DNA of 64,000 nt from Herbidospora cretacea (GCF_001570605.1 NZ_BBXG01000001.1:496001-560000), one strand, 5' to 3'; counted from the first letter of the stretch, positions 43,825 through 52,836 are shown. Made by a program: numbers and translations. The notes: a model not told the origin generated them from the sequence alone.

Positions 43825-44561
43825 CCTGGACCCCCGACGAGCTGATGACCGTCAACGCCGCCCGCGCCCTGGCCGGGGCCCGGACCTGCTTCGTCGGCAT
43901 CGGGCTGCCCAGCGCCGCCGCGAACCTGGCCCGGCGGACCATCGAACCCGGGCTGGTGCTCATCTACGAGTCGGGCACCCTCGGCTCCAAGCCGTCGCGG
44001 CTGCCGCTGTCGATCGGCGACGGCGAGCTCGCGGACACGGCCGACGCGGTGGTGTCCGTACCGGAGATCTTCAACTACTGGCTCCAGGCCGGGCGCATCG
44101 ACGTCGGCTTCCTCGGCGCCGCCCAGGTCGACCGGTACGCCAACGTCAACACCACCGTCATCGACCGGGGACCCGGCAGGCCGGAGGGCCGCCTGCCCGG
44201 CGCCGGCGGCGCGCCCGAGATCGCGGCGAGCTGCGGGAAGGTGTTCCTGGTGCTGCGTCACTCGACCCGGAACCTGGTCGGGACGCTCGACTTCGTCACC
44301 ACGGTCGGCCACGGCGACGGCCCGGGATCCCGCGAGCGCCTCGGCCTGCCCGGTGCGGGCCCGGTCGCGGTGATCACCGACCTCGGGATCATGCGGCCCG
44401 ACCCGGTGACCGCCGAGCTGACCCTCACCGACGTCCATCCCGGCGTCAGCCCGGAACAGGCCGTCGCCGCCACCGGCTGGCCCCTCGCCGTCGCCGCCGA
44501 CCTGCGCGTCACCGACCAGCCCACCGAGGCGGAGCTGACCGCGCTGCGCCGCCTCACCTGA
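43821..44561 (+). CDS. pcaJ: 3-oxoadipate CoA-transferase subunit B
   Basis: A 246-aa CoA-transferase beta subunit. CFVGIGLPSAAANLARRT and LIYESGTLGSKPSRLPLSIG contain the catalytic Glu region (YESG); QVDRYANVNTTVIDR and GVITDLG-like VAVITDLGIMRPDPVT follow. The start ATG overlaps the pcaI stop (ATGA), typical of coupled subunits. About 20 residues between NTTVID and GGAPEIAASC are Gly/Pro-rich. It is followed after 28 nt by pcaH. Confidence 0.9.
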   Translation: MTWTPDELMTVNAARALAGARTCFVGIGLPSAAANLARRTIEPGLVLIYESGTLGSKPSRLPLSIGDGELADTADAVVSVPEIFNYWLQAGRIDVGFLGAAQVDRYANVNTTVIDRGPGRPEGRLPGAGGAPEIAASCGKVFLVLRHSTRNLVGTLDFVTTVGHGDGPGSRERLGLPGAGPVAVITDLGIMRPDPVTAELTLTDVHPGVSPEQAVAATGWPLAVAADLRVTDQPTEAELTALRRLT

Positions 44562-44589
44562 GGCGGATCCACCAAGGAGAAGAACCCTG

Positions 44590-45327
44590 ATGCCCGACCC
44601 GCAGGACGTGATCTCCCGCGAGATCGCGGAACTCGCCGCCAAGTCCGACGGGGCCGACCACCCCGCGCGCGACTACCCGCCCTACCGCTCCAGCGGCCTG
44701 CGCCACCCGCACCGCCCGCTGGTCGCCCCGCCCGAGGCCTACGCCGAGCTGCGCGGGCCGGTCTTCGGGGCGACCGACGTGACCCCGCTCGACGCCGACC
44801 TCACCCGCCAGCACCCGGGCGAACCGCTCGGCGAGCGGATCACGGTGACCGGCCGGGTGGTCGACCGCGACGGGCGGCCCGTCCGCCACCAGCTCGTGGA
44901 GGTCTGGCAGGCCAACGCGTCGGGCCGCTACCCGCACCAGCGCGACCAGCACCCCGCGCCGCTGGACCCCAACTTCACCGGCACCGGCCGCTGCCTGACC
45001 GACGCCGACGGGGTCTACGCGTTCACCACGATCAAGCCCGGCGCCTATCCGTGGAAGAACCACGTCAACGCCTGGCGTCCGGCCCACATCCACTTCTCGG
45101 TCTTCGGCACGGCCTTCGCCCAGCGCCTCGTCACCCAGATGTACTTCCCGGGCGACCCCCTGTTCGCCTACGACCCGATCCTCCAGTCGGTCACCGACGA
45201 GAAGGCCCGCGCCCGGCTGGTGGCCGCCTACGACCACGACCTGTCCCAGCCGGAGTGGAGTCTGGGGTACAGATGGGACATCGTCCTCGACGGCCCGTCG
45301 GCGACCTGGATGGAGGAAGGCCGATGA
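44590..45327 (+). CDS. pcaH: Protocatechuate 3,4-dioxygenase beta subunit
   Basis: A 245-aa catalytic subunit that opens protocatechuate to beta-carboxy-cis,cis-muconate with Fe(III). The iron ligands are visible at conserved spacing: Tyr 114 (SGRYPHQRD), Tyr 153 (GAYPWKN), His 166 and His 168 (RPAHIHFSVFG). The family signature VDRDGRPVRHQLVEVWQANA is present. ATG 44590 has AAGGAG upstream. Its last bases overlap pcaG. Confidence 0.95.
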   Translation: MPDPQDVISREIAELAAKSDGADHPARDYPPYRSSGLRHPHRPLVAPPEAYAELRGPVFGATDVTPLDADLTRQHPGEPLGERITVTGRVVDRDGRPVRHQLVEVWQANASGRYPHQRDQHPAPLDPNFTGTGRCLTDADGVYAFTTIKPGAYPWKNHVNAWRPAHIHFSVFGTAFAQRLVTQMYFPGDPLFAYDPILQSVTDEKARARLVAAYDHDLSQPEWSLGYRWDIVLDGPSATWMEEGR

Positions 45328-45857
45328 GACCCACCCCTTCACAGACCGTGGGCCCCTTCTACGGCTACGCCCTGCCGTTCCGCGACGGGGGAGACCTGGT
45401 GCCGCCCGGCCACCCGGGCGCGATCTCCGTCCACGGCCACGTCTACGACGGCGCGGGCGACCCCGTCCCCGACGCGCTGCTGGAGTTCTGGCAGGCCGAC
45501 GCCGAGGGCAGGCCCGGCTCGATGCGCCGCGACGAGGTCGACGGCTCCTTCGCCGGGCGCGACGGGGTGACCCTCACCGGCTTCGGCCGCGTGGCGACCG
45601 GCCTCGACGGCCACTGGGCGATCCGGACGGTGCGGCCCGCCGCCGTGCCCTACATCTCGGTCTGCCTGTTCGCCCGGGGCCTGCTGCACCACCTGTACAC
45701 GCGCGTCTACCTGGAGGACTCCGGCGACGCGCTGCTGGAGTCGCTGCCCGCCGACCGGCGGTCGACGCTCGTCGCCCGCCCCGAACGCGACGGGGTGTAC
45801 CGGTTCGACGTCCGCATCCAGGGCGACGCGGAGACGGTCTTCCTCGACCTGGGCTGA
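45324..45857 (+). CDS. pcaG: Protocatechuate 3,4-dioxygenase alpha subunit
   Basis: A 177-aa partner of PcaH. TPSQTVGPFYGYALPFRDGG at the N-terminus and VPDALLEFWQADAEGRPG then FGRVATGLDGHWAIRTVRP match the alpha subunit, which lacks the iron ligands. The ATG overlaps the pcaH stop (ATGA). The protein is slightly shorter than the usual 190-200 aa, with nothing obviously missing. Confidence 0.94.
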   Translation: MRPTPSQTVGPFYGYALPFRDGGDLVPPGHPGAISVHGHVYDGAGDPVPDALLEFWQADAEGRPGSMRRDEVDGSFAGRDGVTLTGFGRVATGLDGHWAIRTVRPAAVPYISVCLFARGLLHHLYTRVYLEDSGDALLESLPADRRSTLVARPERDGVYRFDVRIQGDAETVFLDLG

Positions 45858-45871
45858 ACCCGGAGGTTCTC

Positions 45872-47122
45872 TTGATCGCGGCTGACGGCCTACTCGGCCC
45901 GGCCTGGGCCGGCACCGCCGCCGACGAGGCGACGGCCGACCCGGCCGTGCTCCGCGCCCTGCTCGACGCGGAGGCGGCCCTGGCCCGCGCCCAGAACCGC
46001 CCCGGCCTGGCCGGGGAGATCGCGTCGGCCGGCGACGGCCTGGTGGCCGCGCACAGCGGGGGCAACCCGGTCATCCCGCTGGTCGGGGCGCTGCCCGAGG
46101 GCGCCCACGACGGCGCGACCAGCCAGGACGTCCTGGACACCGCGCTCATGCTGGTCGCCGCCCGGACCCGGCGGCTGATCCTGGCCGACCTCGCCGCGAC
46201 CGCCGGGACGCTGGAGGCGCTGGCCCGGGAACACCGGGACACCCCGATGCCCGGCCGCACCCTGACCCAGCACGCCGTCCCGACCACCTTCGGCCTGAAG
46301 GCGGCGGGCTGGCGGTCGCTGGTCCTCGACGCCCACGAGCGGCTGGCCACGGTGACCCTGCCCGCCCAGCTCGGGGCGGCGGGGGGCACGCTGGCCACGC
46401 TCTCGGTCCCGCTCATGGAGCGGTTCGCCCGGGAGGTGGGGCTGGCCGCGCCGGTGCTGCCCTGGCACGTGCTGCGCACCCCGATCGCCGACCTCGCCGG
46501 GGCGCTGGCGTTCTGCTGCGGGGCGCTCGGCAAGATCGCGGCCGATGTGCTGGTGCTGTCCCGTACGGAGGTCGGCGAGGTCGCCGAGGGAGCGGGCGGC
46601 GGCTCGTCGGCGATGCCGCACAAGAGCAACCCCGTCCGCGCCACCCTGATCGCCGCCTGCGCCCGCCAGGCCCCCGCCCTGGCCGCGACGCTCTACGGGT
46701 CGATGGCCGCCGAGGACGAACGCCCCGCCGGGGCCTGGCACGCCGAATGGGAACCGCTGCGCGCCCTGCTCCGCCTGGCCGGGGGAGCGGCCGCCCACGC
46801 CAGGGACCTGACCGGCGGCCTCCAGGTCCGCCCGGCGCGCATGCGCGAGAACCTGTCCCTGACGGGAGGCCTGATCGTGGCCGAACGCGTCATGGCCGAG
46901 CTGGCGCGGACGATCGGCGCGAAGGCCGCGCGGGAACTCCTGGAGAACGCCTCCCGCGAGGCGGCCCGGTCGCGGATGCCCCTGCGCCAGGCCATGGAGT
47001 CCGCCGGCCTCGGACCCGCGGTCTTCGACCCGACCGGCTACCCGGGCGCGGCCGGGGAACTCGTCGACCGAGCACTCGACCGTCCCCTCAAGGAGATCGC
47101 CGATGTTGAACTTCCGCGTTGA
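45872..47122 (+). CDS. pcaB: 3-carboxy-cis,cis-muconate cycloisomerase
   Basis: A 416-aa member of the fumarase/aspartase superfamily. The signature GGSSAMPHKSNPVRATLIAA is intact, and GATSQDVLDTALMLVAARTR and TPMPGRTLTQHAVPTTFGLK match PcaB. It forms gamma-carboxymuconolactone. The start is TTG 45872-45874, supported by GGAGG 5 nt upstream and by the next gene spacing (14 nt after pcaG). The 3' end overlaps the PcaDC fusion gene by 20 nt. Confidence 0.93.
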   Translation: MIAADGLLGPAWAGTAADEATADPAVLRALLDAEAALARAQNRPGLAGEIASAGDGLVAAHSGGNPVIPLVGALPEGAHDGATSQDVLDTALMLVAARTRRLILADLAATAGTLEALAREHRDTPMPGRTLTQHAVPTTFGLKAAGWRSLVLDAHERLATVTLPAQLGAAGGTLATLSVPLMERFAREVGLAAPVLPWHVLRTPIADLAGALAFCCGALGKIAADVLVLSRTEVGEVAEGAGGGSSAMPHKSNPVRATLIAACARQAPALAATLYGSMAAEDERPAGAWHAEWEPLRALLRLAGGAAAHARDLTGGLQVRPARMRENLSLTGGLIVAERVMAELARTIGAKAARELLENASREAARSRMPLRQAMESAGLGPAVFDPTGYPGAAGELVDRALDRPLKEIADVELPR

Positions 47123-48203
47123 CGGCCCCGCCCACGCCCCGGCCCTGCTCCTCGGCCCGTCCCTGGGCACCTCGCTCCGCGTCTGGGACGCCCAGGCCGC
47201 CGCGCTGTCACGGCACTTCAGAGTCGTCCGGTACGACCTGCCCGGCCACGGGGGGTCGAAGGTCGTCCCGGGAGCGACCTCGATGGAGGCCCTGGCCACT
47301 CTCGTCCTCGGCGTCGCCGACGCCGCCGGGGCGGACGCCTTCCACCACGCCGGCATCTCCCTGGGCGGCGCGATCGGCGCCTGGCTGGCCCTGCGCCACC
47401 CCGGCCGGGTCCTGTCACTCACCATGGTCTGCTCGGCGGCCAGGTTCGGCACCGAGGAGAGCTGGCACGAACGCTCGGCCCTGGTCCGCGAGCACGGCAC
47501 CCAGGCCCTCGCCGAAGCGGCCCGGGGCCGCTGGTTCACCGCGAACGCCGGCGAGGCCGCCGTCCAGGCCATGATCGACGACCTGCTGGCGGTCGACGAC
47601 GAGGGCTACGCCGAGTGCTGCGAGGCCCTGTCGGGCTACGACATCCGCGCCGACCTGGCCAACATCACCACGCCGGCCCTGGTCGTCGCCGGGCGCGACG
47701 ACCCGGCGGTCCCGCCGCCCGTGGCCCGCGAACTCGCCGACGGCATCCCCGGCGCGACGCTGCACGAACTCCCCGGGGCCGCCCACCTGGCCCCGGTCGA
47801 GCGGCCCGGCGCCGTGCTCGCCGCGATGCGCGCCCACCTGCCGCGGGCCGACGGCATGGCGGTGCGCAGGGCCGTCCTGGGAGACGACCACGTCGACCGG
47901 GCGGTGGCCGGCACGACCGACTTCACCGCCGACTTCCAGGACCTGATCACCCGCTACGCCTGGGGGGAGATCTGGACCCGGCCCGGCCTCGACCGCAGGA
48001 CGCGCAGCTGCGTCACGCTCACCGCGCTCGTCGCGGGCGGCCACCTCGACGAGCTGGCCATGCACGTCAGAGCGGCCGTCCGCAACGGCCTCACGCACGA
48101 CGAGATCAAGGAAGTCCTCCTCCAGACCGCGATCTACTGCGGAGTCCCGGCCGCCAACGCCGCCTTCGCCGTCGCCCGACGCACGCTAGGGAACCTCGAA
48201 TGA
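47103..48203 (+). CDS. pcaL: Fused 3-oxoadipate enol-lactonase and 4-carboxymuconolactone decarboxylase
   Basis: A 366-aa bifunctional enzyme. Residues 1-250 are the alpha/beta-hydrolase lactonase (PcaD): YDLPGHGGS, HHAGISLGGAIGAWLAL (nucleophile Ser), VVAGRDDPAVPP (Asp), LPGAAHLAPVERP (His). Residues about 255-366 are the PcaC decarboxylase: RRAVLGDDHVDRAVAGTTDF, QDLITRYAWGEIWTRPGLDR, RTRSCVTLTALVAGGH, AANAAFAVARRTL. The fusion is known from Streptomyces and Rhodococcus as PcaL. ATG 47103 lies inside the end of pcaB. Confidence 0.94.
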   Translation: MLNFRVDGPAHAPALLLGPSLGTSLRVWDAQAAALSRHFRVVRYDLPGHGGSKVVPGATSMEALATLVLGVADAAGADAFHHAGISLGGAIGAWLALRHPGRVLSLTMVCSAARFGTEESWHERSALVREHGTQALAEAARGRWFTANAGEAAVQAMIDDLLAVDDEGYAECCEALSGYDIRADLANITTPALVVAGRDDPAVPPPVARELADGIPGATLHELPGAAHLAPVERPGAVLAAMRAHLPRADGMAVRRAVLGDDHVDRAVAGTTDFTADFQDLITRYAWGEIWTRPGLDRRTRSCVTLTALVAGGHLDELAMHVRAAVRNGLTHDEIKEVLLQTAIYCGVPAANAAFAVARRTLGNLE

Positions 48204-49351
48204 CCCACACCACGGTCGCGATCATCGGCGCCGGCCCGGCCGGTCTGCTGCTGGCCCGCATGCTGCACACCGCCGGGATCGACTCCGTCGTGCTGGAGAG
48301 CCGGGACCGCGCCTACATCGAACAGCGCCAGCGGGCCGGGATGCTCGAACAGGCGACGGTCGACGCGCTGCGCGAGTGCGGCGCCGGAGAACGGATGAAC
48401 CGCGAGGGACTCCCGCACCGGGGGATCGAGCTGCGGTTCGACCGCCGGGCCGTCCGCCTCGACTTCCCCGCGCTGACCGGCGGCAGCACCGTCATGATCT
48501 ACGCCCAGACCGAGATCGTGAAGGACCTGGTCGCCCTCCAGCTGGAGGAGGGCGGCCCGCTGCTGTTCGACGCCCCGGCCACTGGCATCGGCGACGGCTA
48601 CGTCACCTACCGCCACGACGGCCAGGAGAAGACCCTCACCTGCGACTTCGTCGTCGGCGCCGACGGCTTCCACGGCATCTCCCGCGCCGCCGTGCCGAAC
48701 CGGCGCTCCTACGAGGGCGACTACCCCTACTCCTGGCTCGGCGTGCTGGCCGACGTCGCCCCGTCGACCGACGAGCTCATCTACGCCCACTCCCCGCGCG
48801 GCTTCGCGCTGCACAGCATGCGCTCCCCGACGGTCAGCCGCCTCTACCTCCAGGTCCCCAACGACACCGACCCGGACGACTGGTCCGACGACCAGATCTG
48901 GGACGAGCTCGACGCCCGGTTCGCCGTCGACGCCGACTGGAAGCTCGCCCGCGGGCCGATCACCGCCAAGGCCGTCACCCCGATGCGCAGCTTCGTCACC
49001 GACCCGATGCGCCACGGCCGCCTGTTCCTGGCCGGGGACGCCGCCCACATCGTCCCGCCGACGGGGGCCAAGGGCCTCAACCTCGCCGTCGCCGACGTGG
49101 TGGTGCTGGCGCGGGCGCTGGAACACTGGCGGCGTACCGGCAAGGACGATCTGCTCGACGCCTACGGCGACACCTGCCTGCGGCGGGTCTGGCGGGCCGA
49201 GCACTTCTCCTGGTTCATGACCACGATGCTGCACCTGGCCCCCGGCCAGTCCGACTTCGACACCCGCCTCCAGCTGGCCCAGCTCCACCGCATCGCGACC
49301 TCCGAGGCCGCGGCGGCGGAACTGGCCCTCAACTACACGGGGACGGTCTGA
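48200..49351 (+). CDS. pobA: 4-hydroxybenzoate 3-monooxygenase
   Basis: A 383-aa FAD hydroxylase that makes protocatechuate. TTVAIIGAGPAGLLLARMLH binds FAD; ESRDRAYIEQRQRAGMLEQA is the PobA hallmark; CDFVVGADGFHGISR (DG motif) and FLAGDAAHIVPPTGAKGLNL (GD motif) complete it. The ATG overlaps the pcaL stop (ATGA), so the enzyme supplying the pathway is made with it. It is last in the operon; no clear terminator follows in the 56-nt gap. Confidence 0.94.
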   Translation: MTHTTVAIIGAGPAGLLLARMLHTAGIDSVVLESRDRAYIEQRQRAGMLEQATVDALRECGAGERMNREGLPHRGIELRFDRRAVRLDFPALTGGSTVMIYAQTEIVKDLVALQLEEGGPLLFDAPATGIGDGYVTYRHDGQEKTLTCDFVVGADGFHGISRAAVPNRRSYEGDYPYSWLGVLADVAPSTDELIYAHSPRGFALHSMRSPTVSRLYLQVPNDTDPDDWSDDQIWDELDARFAVDADWKLARGPITAKAVTPMRSFVTDPMRHGRLFLAGDAAHIVPPTGAKGLNLAVADVVVLARALEHWRRTGKDDLLDAYGDTCLRRVWRAEHFSWFMTTMLHLAPGQSDFDTRLQLAQLHRIATSEAAAAELALNYTGTV

Positions 49352-49407
49352 CCAGGCCATATACCCGGCCTATACCGGCCGTTCCTAGCTTCTGCTGCCA
49401 GTGATCC

Positions 49408-50175
49408 CTACTCGGGGAGGAAGGCGCACAGCAGCCGGTCGTCGCCCTCCTGCCAGAGCGTGCCGATCTCGGTGAAGCCCGCCTTGGCCAGGGCGGTCAC
49501 GTGGGTCTCCAGGTGGAGCGACTCGAAGCCGTGGTGGGCGGCCATCGCGCGGCGCCTCTCGCGGTCGGCGTGCAGGTCGGTGAGCACGGGGTCCTCCTCG
49601 ACCGCCGCCCACCAGGCCGCCCAGTCCTCGGGACGGCCCTCGGGGAAGCGCCGTTCGGTGGCACGGACGGCGAGGGCGCGTTCGAGCGCGGCCAGGCGGG
49701 TGCCCTCGGCGGAGGCGAGGTGGTCGCCGTTGAGGAACACCCCGCCTGGCCGCAGCACCGAGGCCAGCTCCCGGTAGAGCGCGGTCAGGGCCTCCTCCGG
49801 GAGCCAGTGGAGCGCGGTCGTGCTGACGGCGGCGTCGGCGGGACGGGGCAGCCCGGCGACCGCGCTCCACCCCTCGACGCGCAGGTCGGCGTCGACGAAC
49901 CGGATGCCGTCGTAGGCGGCGGCGCCGAGCGCCATCAGCAGCGGGTCGGTGTCGATGCCGACCACGGCCGCCCCCGGCAGGCGCTCGCCGAGCCGCGCGC
50001 CGAGCGAGCCGGGCCCGCAGCCGAGATCCAGGACGAGCGGGTCGGCCCGCCCGGCGGTCTCGGCCACGGCGTCGACGAGGGTGTCGAAACGCGCCTCCCG
50101 GCTGGGCATGTAGCCCTCCTGCTGGCGGTCCCAGCGGTCGAGCCAGCGTCGGGCGTGGGCACGGGTCAGCGTCAC
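49408..50175 (-). CDS. Class I SAM-dependent methyltransferase
   Basis: A 255-aa methyltransferase. Motif I is PLVLDLGCGPGSLGARLGER, then VVGIDTDPLLM with the acidic loop, then AAVSTTALHWLPEEALTALY and LRPGGVFLNGDHL. It looks like the small-molecule methyltransferase 11/25 group. GTG 50173-50175 has AAGGAG 5 nt upstream. It is divergent from the CGNR gene and convergent with pobA. Substrate unknown. Confidence 0.9.
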   Translation of the reverse strand: MTLTRAHARRWLDRWDRQQEGYMPSREARFDTLVDAVAETAGRADPLVLDLGCGPGSLGARLGERLPGAAVVGIDTDPLLMALGAAAYDGIRFVDADLRVEGWSAVAGLPRPADAAVSTTALHWLPEEALTALYRELASVLRPGGVFLNGDHLASAEGTRLAALERALAVRATERRFPEGRPEDWAAWWAAVEEDPVLTDLHADRERRRAMAAHHGFESLHLETHVTALAKAGFTEIGTLWQEGDDRLLCAFLPE

Positions 50176-50211
50176 GGCTGCTCCTTGAGGTAACTGTTGT
50201 ATAGGCTGTCG

Positions 50212-50222
50212 ACGGTTACCGT
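50212..50222. promoter_or_regulatory. 11-bp palindrome between the methyltransferase and CGNR genes
   Basis: ACGGT, T, ACCGT is perfect. It lies in the 72-nt divergent gap; GTAACTG also occurs on both sides (50190 and 50236 regions). It may be the site of the CGNR protein. Confidence 0.4.
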
Positions 50223-50247
50223 AGGCCGGAAGGATGTAACTGGTCAA

Positions 50248-50772
50248 GTGAACTTCAACAGTCACACCGATGCGGTCGTGGGGATGGCAGTGACCCTGGT
50301 GAACACGCTGACCCCGGGGGAGCGGCGGGGGCGGCCCTACGCCGTGCCGCCGAAGGAGGAGCTGTCCGCCGTGCTGGGCCACGACCTGACCGACGACGAC
50401 GTGGCCGAGCTGGCCGGATACGCCGCCGAGCTGCGCGTCGCCTTCCTGGGTGACGTCGACCGCGCCTGCACGACGATCAACCGCCTCCTGGTCGCCACCG
50501 ACGCCCGCCCCCACCTCACCGGCCACGACGGCGAACCCTGGCACCTGCACTTCCACGGGGCCGGCGGCACCTGGGGCGGCAACTGGACCGCGTCGTGCGC
50601 CACCGCGCTCGCCATCGTGCTGGGCGGGGAGTTCCACGACCGGCTGGGGGTGTGCACGGCGGAGCGGTGCGACCGCGTCTTCGTGGACGTCTCACGGAAC
50701 GGCACCCGCCGCTTCTGCTCCACGGCGTGCCAGAATCGTACGAAAACCGCTGCTTTCCGGGCCAGAAGCTGA
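50248..50772 (+). CDS. CGNR zinc-finger regulator (variant CQNR)
   Basis: A 174-aa probable transcription regulator. The N-terminal part (NFNSHTDAVVGMAVTLVNTL, TPGERRGRPYAVP) and the stress-sensing middle match the ABATE domain; the C-terminal zinc finger is CTAERCDRVFVDVSRNGTRR then FCSTACQNRTKTAAFRAR. The name-giving CGNR reads CQNR here, with the four Cys intact. GTG 50248 is chosen by homology to the family N-terminus. It is divergent from the methyltransferase. Confidence 0.88.
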   Translation: MNFNSHTDAVVGMAVTLVNTLTPGERRGRPYAVPPKEELSAVLGHDLTDDDVAELAGYAAELRVAFLGDVDRACTTINRLLVATDARPHLTGHDGEPWHLHFHGAGGTWGGNWTASCATALAIVLGGEFHDRLGVCTAERCDRVFVDVSRNGTRRFCSTACQNRTKTAAFRARS

Positions 50773-50804
50773 CTTTTCGTCATTCCAGCGCGGTAACGGC
50801 GACA

Positions 50805-50814
50805 GGAACGTTCC
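50805..50814. promoter_or_regulatory. 10-bp palindrome in the promoter of the Ppx/GppA gene
   Basis: GGAACGTTCC is perfect and lies just upstream of the -10 at 50826, where it would overlap the -35. Binding protein unknown. Confidence 0.4.
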
Positions 50815-50825
50815 GCAAAGGGCGA

Positions 50826-50831
50826 TACCTT
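50826..50831 (+). promoter_or_regulatory. -10 element, leaderless promoter of the Ppx/GppA gene
   Basis: TACCTT ends 7 nt before ATG 50839, with no Shine-Dalgarno. Confidence 0.5.
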
Positions 50832-50838
50832 CGTTGTC

Positions 50839-51783
50839 ATGCGACTTGGTGTCCTCGATGTCGGTTCCAACACGGTGCATCTCCTGGTGATGGACGCGCA
50901 CCCCGGGGCCCGCCCCCAACCGGCCTTCTCCCACAAGGTCGACATGAGGCTCGCCGAGCACATCGACGACCACAACCTGTCCGCCGAGGGCGCCAAGAAG
51001 CTCGGCGACTTCGTCGAGGAGGCGCTGCGCTTCGCCGAGGACAAGGGCTGCGAGGAGCTGGTGGCCTTCGCCACCTCCGCCGTCCGCGAGGCGCGCAACG
51101 GCGAGGAGGTGCTGGCCCTGATCAAGGACCAGACCCAGGTGGACATCCAGGTCCTCTCGGGCGCCGACGAGGCCAAGCTGACCTTCCTGGCGGTCCGCCG
51201 CTGGTACGGCTGGTCGTCCGGCCGCCTGCTGGTCCTCGACATCGGCGGCGGCTCCCTGGAGATCGCCTCCGGCATCGACGAGGCCCCCGACGCGGCCGTG
51301 TCGCTGCCGCTGGGCGCCGGGCGGCTGACCCGCGACTGGTTCACCCAGGACCCGCCCGCCCCGGAGGAGATCCGCGCCCTGCGCCGCCACGTCCGGACCG
51401 AGATCGGCCGCCGGGTCGGCGACGTGACCCGCTACGGGCCGCCCGACCACGCGGTGGCGACGTCCAAGACCTTCAAGCAGCTGGCCAGGATGGCCGGGGC
51501 CGCGCCGTCGAGCGAGGGGCCCCACGTCCGCCGAAACCTGTCCCACGAGTCGGTGTCCACGTGGGCGGCGCGGATGGCCGAGATGCCCGCCGACCGCCGG
51601 GCCGCCCTGCCGGGGGTGTCGGCGGGGCGCGCGGGGCAGCTCCTGGCCGGAGCACTCGTGGCGGATGCGACGATGGACCTGTTCCAGGTGCCGGTGCTGG
51701 AGATCTGCCCCTGGGCGCTGCGCGAGGGCGTGATCTTCCGGAGGCTCGACGGTCTGGGGGGTTCTGACCTCGCCCCTGAGTAA
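50839..51783 (+). CDS. Ppx/GppA-family exopolyphosphatase/pppGpp phosphatase
   Basis: A 314-aa phosphatase with the actin-like ATPase fold. [20 protein letters not shown] is phosphate-loop 1; [37 protein letters not shown] and [16 protein letters not shown] (loop 2) follow. Family members hydrolyse polyphosphate or convert pppGpp to ppGpp. It lacks the long C-terminal HD-like domain of E. coli Ppx; this is the short actinobacterial form. ATG 50839 fits a leaderless promoter. Confidence 0.93.
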   Translation: MRLGVLDVGSNTVHLLVMDAHPGARPQPAFSHKVDMRLAEHIDDHNLSAEGAKKLGDFVEEALRFAEDKGCEELVAFATSAVREARNGEEVLALIKDQTQVDIQVLSGADEAKLTFLAVRRWYGWSSGRLLVLDIGGGSLEIASGIDEAPDAAVSLPLGAGRLTRDWFTQDPPAPEEIRALRRHVRTEIGRRVGDVTRYGPPDHAVATSKTFKQLARMAGAAPSSEGPHVRRNLSHESVSTWAARMAEMPADRRAALPGVSAGRAGQLLAGALVADATMDLFQVPVLEICPWALREGVIFRRLDGLGGSDLAPE

Positions 51784-51818
51784 GGAATGAGAATGGTCAT
51801 ACCGGGCAAAACGGCCGC

Positions 51819-52127
51819 ATGATCGAGCTACTGGGTATCGCCGCCATGCTCGCTTCGATCCTCGTGATGGCATTAGCGGCACTTCTCATCATTTCGGTGC
51901 TGATGATCCTGGGACTGGTCGTGATGGCGGTGAGCACGTTGGTGCCCCGCCGTCGCGTTCATCAGGAAATATCAGGACACCACTTACAGCGAGCGGAAAA
52001 CAGTAGGTTCTGGGGGAGCCGACCTGACAGGAGACCCGGTGAGCAACCCCAGGATCGACACGACCGTCCCCCATTCGGCCCGGATGTGGAACTACTGGCT
52101 GGGCGGCAAAGACCACTACGAAGTTGA
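51819..52127 (+). CDS. Doubtful small membrane protein ORF
   Basis: Residues 1-45 are a convincing membrane segment (LGIAAMLASILVMALAALLI, ISVLMILGLVVMAVSTLV, then PRRR), but the last 30 codons run into the methyltransferase gene in another frame (89 nt overlap) and show no protein-like bias. No Shine-Dalgarno or clear -10 precedes ATG 51819. It may be a real gene with a read-through tail or chance hydrophobicity. The 255-nt gap around it is noticeably less GC-rich. Confidence 0.3.
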   Translation: MIELLGIAAMLASILVMALAALLIISVLMILGLVVMAVSTLVPRRRVHQEISGHHLQRAENSRFWGSRPDRRPGEQPQDRHDRPPFGPDVELLAGRQRPLRS

Positions 52128-52830
52128 CCGGGTCGCCGGCGACCAGTTCGCCGAGGCCTTCCCCGACATCGTGGCCATCGCCCGGCTGTCGCGCTACCTC
52201 CTCGCCCGGGTGGTCCGCCACCTGGGCGCCGAGGCCGGGGTGAACCAGTTCCTCGACATCGGCGCCGGGCTGCCCACCGTCGACAACACCCACGACCTGG
52301 CCCAGCGGATCGACCCCACCGCCCGGGTCGTGTACGTCGACAACGACCCCCTGGTCCTGTCGCACGCCCGCGCCCTGCTGGTCGGCACCCGCGAGGGCGT
52401 GACCGGCTACATCGACGCCGACCTGCGCGACCACGAGGCCATCCTGGCCGGGGCGCGCAAGTCCCTCGACTTCGACCGGCCGGTGGCGCTGATGCTGATG
52501 GGCATCCTCGGCTACATGACCGACGCCGACAAGCCCTATGAGATCGTCCGGGCGCTGATGGACCCGCTGCCCTCCGGCAGCTACCTGGTCGTCTGGGACG
52601 GCTCCAACGTGGTGACCGGCGAGGCCCTCGACAAGGCCCAGGACGACCTCAACGAGGGGCCGGGCGCGCCCTACACGCTGCGGGACCAAGAGGAGATCAG
52701 CCGCTTCTTCGACGGCCTGGAGCTGGTCGAGCCGGGGGTCGTGCCGATCACCCAGTGGCGTCCCGACGCCGACCCGTTCGGCCCGCCGCAGCCGGTCGAC
52801 GCGCTGGTGGGCGTGGCCCGCAAGCCCTGA
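52039..52830 (+). CDS. SAM-dependent methyltransferase (actinobacterial family formerly DUF574)
   Basis: A 263-aa protein. HSARMWNYWLGGKDHYEVDR and FLDIGAGLPTVDNTHDLAQR are hallmarks of this family; VVYVDNDPLVLSHARALLVG and MLMGILGYM follow, with a C-terminal VPITQWRPD. The function is poorly known; it is widespread in actinomycetes. GTG 52039 has AGGAG 5 nt upstream. It is convergent with an XRE-DUF5753 gene (6-nt gap), a common neighbourhood for such regulators. Confidence 0.92.
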   Translation: MSNPRIDTTVPHSARMWNYWLGGKDHYEVDRVAGDQFAEAFPDIVAIARLSRYLLARVVRHLGAEAGVNQFLDIGAGLPTVDNTHDLAQRIDPTARVVYVDNDPLVLSHARALLVGTREGVTGYIDADLRDHEAILAGARKSLDFDRPVALMLMGILGYMTDADKPYEIVRALMDPLPSGSYLVVWDGSNVVTGEALDKAQDDLNEGPGAPYTLRDQEEISRFFDGLELVEPGVVPITQWRPDADPFGPPQPVDALVGVARKP

Positions 52831-52836
52831 CGCGCG

